DNA of 64,000 nt from Apostichopus japonicus (taxonomy: Eukaryota > Echinodermata > Holothuroidea > Aspidochirotida > Stichopodidae), in contig NC_092580.1 in the NCBI RefSeq assembly GCF_037975245.1, positions 5,804,501 to 5,868,500 of the forward strand, read 5' to 3'. Position numbers and translations under genes: made by a program. Of this stretch, positions 46,060-58,000 are shown in pieces (within the stretch, counting starts at the first letter, position 1; the number at the start of each line of letters is the position of its first letter). Under the pieces are notes generated by a model. It was not told the DNA's origin. It worked only from the letters and a program-made list of their open reading frames with translations, and did not search any database.

Positions 46060-47506
46060 AGTCTAAATGGTGTTAAGAAGTTATGCAATTATGCTAATTG
46101 TAGACCTGAGGTCGATTTACGATCAAGGCGATCGATTACGTAATCACAAAACTTTCCTAGCTATAGCGTGCTACATAAGCAAAAGAAAACTTCAGGACAT
46201 TTCTTGGGATGATCAGAGGTCATAAATATTGACAAAACGCTGTTATCTATAGAGAGAGGGCATGTCAACACCACAGACGTGTTACTTACTTATGCTACGG
46301 GCTCTTAAATGTAACTTTGAAAAATTTATTAAGATTATTAAAACTACCAAGTTTTTCTTTACAATTTTGTAAATCACGCACTTAACCGAAATCAGCACTG
46401 GTCTATGAGAGCGATGGCAGCCATCATTGTCCTGAAACGTTATTGTTAATAGCCTCCTCGAATAACATTGTGTAAAGACAAATCCACCAGCATAATGGTG
46501 CTTAAAGTGTGTGATAACATAGTATCGTTGGAACTTGAAATAATAAAACAATTGTATGTATAAGTCGGTCATTCAAAGTCAGTTTTCAATGATCTTAACC
46601 ATCGCATAGCATGTCGGCACTGGATTCTGCAGTCTGTTCAACGACTGCTTCATGAGAGAATAGACCTGTCGTACCATAGTAACTACAGATAATTGTATGT
46701 TTACCAATTATGTTAACTTAATTAAAGACATTAGAAGAAGGATCTTGTACATCTTCTCTACCACATTACTGGCGTTGGAAGCTATCAATAAGTGAGGGCC
46801 AGAAAATGGGTCGGATCTGTGTCTTCACCAGAATAATTTTGTTTTGTGCGATGGCACAGCAGGGATATTTAAAATTTGACTAAGTTTGTTACCAAAATTC
46901 TACTTTGTTAACAGTAGGCCAAGGAATATCAGTGTTTCTTAGAGTTATGTCACAATTTCCTCTAATTGTACACATTTTGGAGAAAATTTGAAAATTAGAC
47001 AGGAGAGAAGTATATGACACAAAAAAATCATTTCACTGCCTGAAACTGTTTTTGCTGAAACAGCTAAATGGTTTAGCACTGCTGTAAAGTGCATCCAAAG
47101 TGGGAAAGTGTGTGGGGTGCAGATGTACCCTCTGTCCCCAGCATTATTATGTTAAAGTCTTCTAAAGTTGATAGCTTTAGGTAACATTTAGTTTTGTCCA
47201 TCATTGTCCATTGAAAATAGTTGAATGGCTCCTTTTGTTTGGGTAGCTATCTCATTTCCAAGATATTCACTTTAACTTATTCTATATCTCTGAAGTGCCC
47301 CTTTAATGCTAAACTGATGATGATGATTATGACAAAGCAACATCCATTTCACAAAAAAATTCTCAAAGAGAATAGGTCAACCCCCCCATGCCCCCCCCCC
47401 CTCCTCCCCCATATAGAACTGGTGTTTCTATCCTGCCAGAGATGATTATTTTCAAAATAATATATCTTTCTTCCAAAAAATTTGACCATACATATGCATG
47501 TTGCAG
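46060..47506. other. Intergenic region
   Basis: AT-rich, with a C-run near 47,385-47,410. No gene or element recognised. Confidence 0.5.
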
Positions 47507-48856
47507 TGATCATAAACACAAATCACTTAGATTCGAGTAGCCATAGGACAAAATCCTTGACAAGCCAGACACGGAGAAAGCAACCAAAAGGCAAAAAGTT
47601 CAATAGACAGCGTTCAGGTAAAAATTCATTAAAATCACAACTTTATTTTTTAGTTTTGCTCAGTAACATGAAAAAGAAATCCTTCTTTAATAGGAAATAT
47701 GGTGAAGGCTGCTACACATCTGATTTATGAATAATGATCGGATAAATATCATGTAACTATGGTAACAGAAGTCTTTCAAATGATGATTATCAGTTTCATG
47801 GCTCGTTAGTGATCAACTTTTAACAACTTTGAATGGTTAATTTGTTTCAATACAAAAGATTTGTTAATTATAAAAACAAAAGTTATTGAAGTAACTGTTT
47901 CCTACCACTTCTTACTGGGAATATGGCTACCTTGTACTAACATCTTAAACTAATGCTCTTTAACCTAGAGAATTTCTGTTACATGTGACATGGTATAAGA
48001 AAACACTGGTACGAAAGCACTATATCTAAGTGAATACTAAAAATGAAAAATGAAATTAATGTATTAGTGGTTTTAAAAGATGAATAAACAAAAATAGAAA
48101 ACAAAGGAGTAAAATGTTGACTTTCTTCTTTCAAGTATCTTGACTTTATAGTATATTACATGTTTCAAGTATATTACATAGTTTATCATAACTACCTGAC
48201 TATTTCACATCCACACCTTTCCATGTGTCGTCTCTGGTATATTGTTAAAGATGAATAATAGATAGGCATAATATCCATGTCTATGGAATAATGCCACACT
48301 TTATGAAACAAGTCCAGTATAGGGACCAATTTAAAGAGAGAAGAAACAAACTCATTTGTGGTTTCACAAGCAGAAATTTCTCAAATTTCATTCATCTAGA
48401 AATGCAGGACTAGCTACTTATAATCATCAGAATCATTTGTAAATCTTGAATGATGCTCTCTTACTTTTGCTATCAATCATGCTGTACTGTTTACAGTTCA
48501 TTTTTTCTTTGTAAGATATCATGGTCACATACTTCTATCCTATTTGTTTAATCTCTGCCAAAGAATTCCTTGTTTCCATCCTCCATCAAGACCTTTTTTA
48601 ATGAAGCTATTTAGATTGCCTATGTATAAAGTACACTCTAGTGAACTTTTGCTTTACAGCAACCCATGACTGGTTGTTAAGAGACAACAGAACCATCCAA
48701 TACAACCCTTCCATTTCCTTTACTAGAAGAAACTATGCACCTCTCTATACAATTTATCAACATAGTTCACTAACTCGTCACAAAAACTGTTCAAAAGATA
48801 AAATGAGAGTCCAGTTTATTTTATTTTCCTTTTCTCAGAACAGGAATAAACAGTGA
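47507..48856 (+). CDS. Possible two exons of an unknown plus-strand gene
   Basis: Exon candidate 47,507-47,617 lies between TTGCAG and CAG|GTAAAA and is open in one frame. It is basic, with RRKQPKGKKFNRQRSG. It ends in phase 1, and a strong acceptor (CTTTTGCTTTACAG) at 48,659 begins a segment that continues the frame as ATHDWLLRDNRTIQYN through APLYTIYQHSS to TGA at 48,854-48,856. The matching phase is the main support. No upstream exon or start was found, and the family is not recognised. An AATAAA lies inside the last codons. Confidence 0.28.
48815..48825 (-). promoter_or_regulatory. Candidate poly(A) signal of the giant gene
   Basis: On the minus strand two overlapping AATAAA hexamers (AATAAAATAAA) lie about 270 bases after the proposed stop at 49,090-49,092. 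The plus-strand exon candidate overlaps this site, so the two transcripts, if real, would be convergent and overlapping. Confidence 0.4.
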
Positions 48857-49089
48857 TGTACCTCAGTTTCCACAAATGAAACCTCTTATACTCTAACGAT
48901 ACAATTAATTCAGCACATTTTAGCTCCAATCAACTCTACCATATAAAACAAAAAGAATAGAAGTATTTAAAAAAAGAAAATTGGGTTGTCTTGTGTTTAA
49001 TGGAAATGTAAACCAAATCAAGTGCGGTTGTGTATCTTGCAGTTTTAATAATTATAATATTAACACAGTGTCCTGCTTTGATGGGTTCT

Positions 49090-52000
49090 CTACCCGTGCA
49101 CAGTGATTGCACTCTTTTCTGATGGTTGTGACTCTTGTTGCTTCGGATATGCACTCGAGGGGCCATAGTTCTCACCTTCACTCAGCTGCCAACAAAGTTC
49201 CAATAGTAATATTTGGTAATGAGTATGTCAATGGATATTGATGGACACAGTGACTGGTTACAAGCAGCAACTGAGATTCTCTGTAGATCTGTATGCAGTC
49301 CATTCTGATAGCAAGTTCCACCACTTTTCAGATGTATTGTATGGTGTGACTGCCAACAGTAATTCTAAGTTCAGTAGTAGGGGTGGTACCTGACCGAGTG
49401 AGGCACCTGTAAAGGTCTACTTGGAAATTGCTGTGACTAGAGAAAAGAAAACCATCAACTATTATTCAGCCTGTTGTAAATTGTACTGAACATTAAACTT
49501 GCAGTCAAAGCCTCTATAATGTGGGATGCATATCTCTACTCTTTCAAATAATTTCCTCAAATGAAAATACAATACGGAAAGACAATGGAGTGAGAATAAT
49601 GAATTTCCAATATAGTCTGTTGATCTCAGAGGTCAAATATTTAATTATTATATGACTATTTTATTAATGGGTCAAACTATGCTGAAGACCAAATATGGTC
49701 ACCTATTTTCAAGATACTAAACAAAATAAGTGAGGTTTATCTGATGCTTAAATCTAGGGAATATGTTGGTGAGTGGGACATTTAATGTACTTAAATATCA
49801 GGTAAATACTGATGAATATAAATTGGACCAACTTACAAAGCTGTGATAGATCAAGTAAATTCAGTTCTAGGCTGCATATGCACTGCCTCTCACTTAGCTT
49901 TGCTACTGGGGCAAGTACCTTAACACTGTAAATGCTTGCGATGGCCAAATTTGTAGTTTATAATAAATATTTACCATAAAAACCAACACTTAATTATGGA
50001 CCTCTTGCAAGGAATTTTTATAAGGCAAATACTCTGTGCTAGAAGTCAATGTTACCATTTTTGACATGATGCATTTTCCAACACACTGTCCGTTAAATAT
50101 GAGAGATAAAATTTTGATCTTCTTTTTGAAGAATTTGTCATCTAAAACACAAAGAGAAATATGGCAATTAAGTCATACCATTGATAACTGTTAATCCCAA
50201 AGTGACTGACATGGGACCCAAACTATCTCAAGTTATCACTTAAGTCTGCAAATGGCTAATAGCATATTTTGAACCAGAGTTAACCTTGTCACTTCTAGAG
50301 GCTTTCCAAAGCAAAGCAACTCCTTCATAATATGCTTTACATCCACTCACCTGTAAGGTGTATACCATTTCATCTAGCTCTAAGAGTTGTTGGATGTCAT
50401 TGGTGTCTGCGGCCAGCTTTAGTATGTTGATATCCAGGGTCTTAGCTCTACTTTTCTTGGCATTCGTCACTTCACCAGGTGTTGATTCTGGTTCACATTC
50501 TTCGGCATTCTTCAACAAGCTTTCCTGGTGCTTCAAATCCCCCATGGACTTAAATCTTCCTTGGGCTGTGTTAAGAGCTGAAAAAATGTCCTTTGGTGGT
50601 GAATTCCTCCTGATTTTGGGTGACATAAAAGTGTGGTCCCACATGAGCTGGTTCATATTTGGCTGTTTCAAGCGTCGCCAATGGACGAGACGAGAGGAAT
50701 CAATCTGTGAAGGCACATATGGATGAAAACGCCTGCTTGGTCTTGTGGTTGATGGTTTGCTCTTTCCCGATGATGAGGATGATGAAGAAGGTAACTGCTT
50801 GTCTTTCCATTTGCTTTCAGATGTCACTATTCTGGCTGGCTTTTTATCAACCTGTTTAACAATTTCTACTTTCCTGATGTTTTCAGGCACTTTCCTTTCT
50901 GCTTGGCTCTCTTCATTACCTTTTATAGTACTCACACCTGTACCTTCTGTTGCCTTACTCTTCAAGTTAGTTTCTACTGAAATGCTTTCCTTGTTTTGTT
51001 TATCTCCAACAGCTGCTTCATTCCTCTCTTTCTTCTGTGTATCACTCACAACCACTCCAACCAAACTTTCTATCCTTTGTGTATCAGTGAGCTTAACTAC
51101 ACTTCCTTGTGTGCCACTTTGATTTTTTTCTTCCACACACGGTTCCCTCTCTCTGTGCTCTACCTTTGAAGAATTCTCTTCTTGTAGATTCTTCTTTTCC
51201 GCTCCCAGCTTCGCTTCTGTTGCAGTTGTAAGGTCATCAGGTGGTGCTGCTTTAGATCCTGTTCTGACTTGCCCAGATGTTTGGTAAACTTTATTTGAAA
51301 CAGTCGCTTTTGGGAGAGGAACTACAATTGAAGACTTCAATGTGACAGGTGAGAGACCAACTTCATCCACCACTGTCCAACTATTGGTTCTAGTTGGGGT
51401 CTTAAGCTGGCCAGAATAGACTTCACTTAACCTCTGGTTACTGACGGGAGACTTATCTTTGATGATCACATCCTCTTTCAAACTGTCTGTTGTCTTACAT
51501 TGAGCATTTTGCCCAGTTTTATCCACACAATTGTCTCCCTTCAAGTAGCTTACTTGATTCCCAATTGTGGAAGACGTATCAGTAGCATCTTTACTAACTT
51601 TCTTTGTATTTCTTAGCTCTGTCCTTAGACGTTGCAACTGAACAACCGCAGTTTTCAAGTTGATCTTCACAGTCCTTAGGTTTGGATCTACAGATGTAAT
51701 CATGGACGAGGGTTTGACGTCTTTCTCTGTCTTGGTATGATCCTTTCCTTTTGTTCCAAGTTTAGGGATTTGAAAGCCTCTCTCTAATGGCATGCTGGGA
51801 AGAAATGCTAGCTTCATCTTCTTTGCTGCAAGGGGAGAGGATGTTCCACATTTCCTTTTCTGCAGATTGTCAACCCCTTTGGTAGATTTAGGGGAAGTAT
51901 TCATTGCTCTCTGACCTTTGCCTTTCTTGGTGGGTGATTTGAAAGTCACAACTCTTTTTGTTTCCTTTACATGAATACCTTCCCCAACACCAGATTTCTC

Positions 52001-55000
52001 ATTCGTTCCATGGAGTACTTTCAGTTTGGGCTTTACTGTATTGGGGAGCAGTTGTTTAGTAATAGCAACTCTCCTTCTGGAAGTGGTCTGTTTATCAACA
52101 TCTATCTCACTACCGGAGATCTTGCTTTTCTTTTTCTTCTTACTTTTCTTCTTGGGAGGCTTTTCAATTGTGCTTTTTATTGACTTTGATGATAATTCAC
52201 TCTTTGAACCAACCTTTAAAGAAGTCACTGCTTCATCTGATGTATCCCCAAAAGAATAATCTCTGATGGGTGGAGGCACATTCTTGGTTATTCCACCACT
52301 GTCTGCCTTGGCAAACAACTGCCTCCCTTTGTCATCAGCAACAATGGGCTTGGATTTAAGCTCATCTCCACCACTGTTTGTCATATCCTTGACAATTACT
52401 TTTCTTGGTGGTTCATCACATGTTTGTTCATCAGATTTTCTCATCACAAGTCCTGATAGTGAATTGCCATTGAGGGTCTTAGAACATTTCACTACATTAT
52501 CTGTGTCAATTTGATCTTCTTCAGCCTTGAAACTGTCCAACGAATCCTCAAACAATAGGAATTCATCAATTGAATCATTATCTCCAAGAGACAAAATGTC
52601 ATCATCAACAGACACTGCAAGTCCATCCAGCTCCTGGTTGACATTTTCTTTGGTGGTCGATGAACCACAAACTGTCTCTGTTTGGTCATTTTCAAGAGAA
52701 GCGACATTGTCATCACATGTTGAACTTCCATGAGACTTGAGGACTGGTGAACAATGATCTTTCGTCTGATGGGTATCATTTGAGAGTAGACACCCATTCA
52801 TTGTTGCAACAGTTACTGTATCATATGAGCTGGTAGATGGCATACAGGTCTCTGTCTTGGTTAAAGTATAGTTTATATCATGTTTTCTCATGACTTCAAC
52901 ATTCTCCTGCATACTTTTGTCTTCAATGGATGTACAAATAGGTTCAGCAGAACTAGGCATATAGCGTACTTCTTCTGTTTTCAATCCAACCTTATCAAAG
53001 TGAGCATCTTTCCCAAGTGTACACACATCAGCTTTACAATTTTGCAGTATATTACCACTGGAAACAATCTTGTCAACATATCCTTTGATACCAGTCTTTT
53101 CTTCGATAACAACTCCTTGGGTCTGATTATTCATTTTTCCACTTGATGTATCCACTTGGCTAACACTTTCATTGACCACAAGTGATTTGGAGGCTGTAGC
53201 ACAACCATGCACAGGATCACATTTCTTCATGCTGAACTCATCTGTGTAAGATGAACTCTCCTTATGAACAAATTCCTCAACTGGTTGTTGAATTGGACAA
53301 GGAGTGCTTTCATTTGTCATAACATTGGCTTCACATTTGGCATAGTGCTTTGATGACAAGCTGTCCCATCTAGTCATATGTGAATTGTAGGAAAGCCCTG
53401 AATTTTCAAGTCCAGTAGTATCTTTCTTTGTCTTGAGAACTAACAGTGATTCTGGAGCTGAATCCACTTGAAAACCATTGCATGAAGAAACTTCACCATC
53501 ATTAATACCAATATTTTGTGATAAATTCTCTCCTAACTGGTTTGACACCTCCGAGGCACTGTGAGTAGGAATGCTACCAATGTTCACCTGTTCTTCAGAG
53601 CTAACATTCACACATGTCTTGTCTTCACATACATCCTTACAGATTAAACAAGGTTTGTACTGTCCCTCACAGTTCACATTATCTCTTCGATCAGCATAAT
53701 TTGCATGTGAACATTTCTTTGGTGATGAATTCACCTTTTCTTGTTTTTGAGTAGTGATAGAATCAATACCCTTGTTCAGCATATCCTCTGTTTGACCTTC
53801 TCTGACCTTCACTGAAGGAACCTTGTCGTCTCTTGTTGTTATACTAGTCATGATTCTGTTGATCCCTTCCTTTGTTGCAGACATTGACACTTTGGCAATT
53901 ACCTCCTCAGTCAAGATTTCATCTGTTGTTGATGCATCATCTGAAGAGATTATGGGAAGTTGTTTGCCTTTTCCACACAAATCGTGACTGGACAGCATCT
54001 TTAAACTGCATTCTTGCTCACTCTTCTCTCCACTCTTGTTAACATCACCAGCCACTGAAGTTACATGTTTATCATTACCTCTCAGAGTGACCATATCGAC
54101 CACATTTTGATTGTCTGCTTCGGAGGAACCTTGAAAAGATGAGCATTGAGATATTTCGCTTGTCACAAATTCAAGATTAGGAGGTCCTTTGGAGTGTACT
54201 TCCTTCCTCTCTTTTTCAGTTAAATGTTCCACAGGTTTTAAGACATTGAAGAAACCATCATCAGAGCTAGTTGGAGGTGATGGAACTTTGTCTATTAAGG
54301 ACAATTCAGGTTCCTCAACAGGTTTCACACTTTTACAAACACTTTTTGATATTTGTCTTTGGTTCCCAGGTAAACCATGGCCAATCACAGCTGATGACTT
54401 TGGTGTCTTGACTATATCACTTTCCCATAGGTGCCCTTCTTTAGATTTCTGTATATCACTTGCTCGTGGCTCACGTGGAATGCCTACTGGGCTTTCGGTC
54501 ACACCTCCGTTCATTTTCCTTTGAATTCCATTTACATCAGATTGTCTAAGGGTCGTGAAGTTTAAGCTAGTGAAAGCACCTCTCATAAAATGCAAGAGTG
54601 GTTGCTGTTGTACCAATGAAAGATACAAGTTTGGTTGTAGTATGTAAGGTGCTCTCACTGCTGGTGTGAAGTATGGTGATGAATATGGCAGATGTCTTGG
54701 GGATGATGAAGTGAACCTAGTTAAAGGGTTAGAGGTAAGGCTTGCAGTATCCTGATTCACACTAGAAAATGTAGATGATTCTTTTGGTTGATGAGACAGT
54801 GAATGTTCGGTGGTTCTTCCAAGCTTTAAAGGCAATAGCAGTTGATTGTATGGTTGTGGGGGATTCCTGTAGCCATTACTAATTTGAACCTGGTGTACCT
54901 GCTGAGACTGTGATGAACTGGCCAGTTGGACAAAAGTCTTCTTATCACATCTGGATCTGTCTTCACATTGGTGCATATCTGTTCCATTCTTTAGACAATA

Positions 55001-58000
55001 TTTGTCATCCAGTTTGTTATTTTCCTGGCAGTGCTCTTTTGTCTGTACAGGGCTTCTCTTCTTTTGACGTGAAAACAAAGAGCGATGCACAAAAGTAGCA
55101 GACTTCAGGGCTGAGGCAATTTTTATTCTTTTAGACAAAATCTTGTATGTATTTTGCACAGTTTTAATTAGTGTGAGTCTGCTTGGAGAAGACAATCCAA
55201 TACCTTCAGCTGAGAAGGAACCAAATACATTACGATGCAGAAGTGAGGTAGTAAAGTCCTTCTTAAAGGGCAAAGTACGGGGAGACGTTCCTGGTATTTT
55301 TAAGGGACTATGACATGTGGAGAGAATTTTACTTTGAAATTTCCTCCGTCCAGCCTCAACAAGCGATGAAGAAACAACAGTGGTTCCACCATCAATTGAG
55401 CACCTTGAGACTTTACATGCAAGGTCATTAAGACAGAGGACAGCTCGTTGCACTTCTTCAGGATTTTGTCTTTTTGATGCTTGTCTAAGTTTCTTAGGTT
55501 TCATCTTCTTTCTTCTCTCCTTGGTATCTTTCACTCTCCACTTAAGATGCCATTTTGTTCCCTTGAAACCATCTTCCTTCTTTGATACCTGAAAACCTTT
55601 TATTTTCCTTAAATCCTTCGCAACCTTTCCAGCATGTTTCTTCAGTTTCTTCAATGTCTCTGTTCGTAGTTCATCCACCAAGCTCTTTAGTTCTTTTTTG
55701 TTTTCTAAATTGCTTGGTGACGATAACCTTTCTGGAGATATCATCTTTGCATTTTGTCTCTTCCTTTGTTGATCAGGCAACTTTTTCAGAATTGATTCTG
55801 TTCCTTTACCAATATCTGAATCCACATCTTTGGGCTCTGTGTGTGTGCTGTCCATAACAGTACCTTCAGAGTTACATCTTGACAGCAAAGATGCCATAGC
55901 CCCAGACTGGAAGACTGCAGGTTGCAACTGACCGACGCTGGCATTTAAGCCTTGTTTCTCTTTCCAAGATGTCTTCTTTCCAACTTCATTTGAGAATGGT
56001 TCAGAAGAGAAACATTTATTTTCCACAAAGTGCAGAGGATCCTCTTTTGAGCAGCCATTTAGGTTTTTTTTAGTGTCCCTTCCTTCACATATGTCTTGTC
56101 CTGTTCCCCTGTCTAGCTGTTGATACCCTTCTAGCTGTTCATCCAACATTCTCATGATTTCTGGGGTTGATATCGTCTCATCATCACCAGAGTGACCTCC
56201 AGGTTCAGTGCCAGCACATTCATAATCTGGCAAGTCTTTGGTAGGTAGAGTATCATTGTGAAACACTTGGTTTACCTCCTGGTGATACTGATTTCTAGAA
56301 TTAGGGTGTTTAGATGGAGAATAGGAAGTGCTGTCAATTACCGGCACACTTTTCTTCCCTATCATATCTTTGTTAGTTGCAGCTGTGTGAAGGAAATACT
56401 TCTGTTGGGAATTTTCTGCTTCTTTAAAGAAATTCATTCCAACTTGCATGCCTCTTGATTGCCAATTTGCAGTAATGTCAGGGTGATAGGGCTGGGGGTG
56501 TAGCTTACCATGCAGGAGAGGTGTGGATTTTTCAAAAGGGTCATCCAGTATCCCACTATTACCTGAACTACATGGTAGCACTGGGTCCTCATCCCCTTCT
56601 AAATCATTGTCTGATATTAAAGTCATCATTTCCTGATGAAGAAGTCCATTTGGCCTATTGAAGGTAGTTTTGAGAAACCTTTGATTCTGGAAAAACTTCT
56701 CTTCTATTGTTTGCTTCTTCAAATTTCCATCAAATTCACTGTGTTCCACATTTGATGAAACACTACTCGACTGAGATGCTGAACACTTGAATGCAATTGC
56801 AGCTGGACTTTTCAATGCAGTTCCAAATAGGATAGATAGCAATTTGCCATCTCCTTTAGTTTGACGGATTGGTGTCACAATATGGCTGTCACAAGAAGGA
56901 AAAGATGACTGAATTGGTGAATTTTCACAGCTGTCAAGGTCTGTAGTATCATCCATGCTGATGCGATTTGTAGTAGCTGTATCCAAGGCAGCAGTATCAA
57001 AGAAATCTAGATAAGTTGCAAGAGGATCAGACGGCAAAAGGAAACTGTTATGCAAAGATGAGGTGTCATCACTACAGTGTGAAGTGTCACGACTACCATC
57101 TTCGTCATCATAACCCTGTGGTGTCAACTTATGATGACTGTTGTTCTCCGATGCAGTTAGTTTTCTGCTTTCATCCTGATGCAACACTCTGCTATTGGAA
57201 ACAAATTGATCATTAACTTCAATGCTCCCTAGACTTTGTACATGGGTAGGACCTTGGTCTTCACAGGTTTTGATGTTCTTTGTCACTTCTCTTTGATCAC
57301 TAGAAGCAAACAAAACTATACCATTGTCAATCTTAGATGTCTGTTGTACATCAGACCTATCCAAGTCAGACAAGGTGTGCATCTTTGTATATAATGAACT
57401 TGATGAATCACAATCAGTCCCAGGTAATCCAGGAACATCTGATGCAAGATTAGCCAGCGTTTGCTCTTCATACATTTCACTACCTGTATTGTAAATCTTA
57501 CAGCCAGGAGCCTTGGCAAGACATTTTTCATCTTCATGTGTTATCCTATCAGGCTGCATCTCACCATGTTTGTCATAGATACCATCCATCAAATGTGACA
57601 CAGACCTTATTTCAACTTTGCTATTACCTCGTAATCTAGCATTGCCATCTTCAAGTTTCTTAACACAATCAACTTCTTTATACACAAAATTCACTTCAAT
57701 CTCTGGACTTGGGCTGTTGTCATCACTAAAGGACATATCTAACAACCCTGAACAATCATCACTCCCACTAATGATTTCATATCCTAAATTGTCTTCTTTT
57801 CCTGGAGTTTCGAAGGTGTGTAATTGTTGTAACATCTCTTTAGAATGTACACAAGCTCCTTCATCTCTAAGAAGATGTTGTAGCAGCTTCTCTTTCACTT
57901 GTTTACCAGCCCCTACCAAGGTGGGAGGTTGTAGCAGCTTGTCTTTCAAATCTTCATCATGTCCTCCCAAGAAGGGAGGTTGTAGCAGCTTCTCTCTCAA

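Noticed and set aside
50240-50350. The last 37 codons of the long open frame as the true C-terminus of the giant protein
   Set aside because: A canonical CAG|GTGAGT donor interrupts it, and four downstream exons continue the frame in phase.
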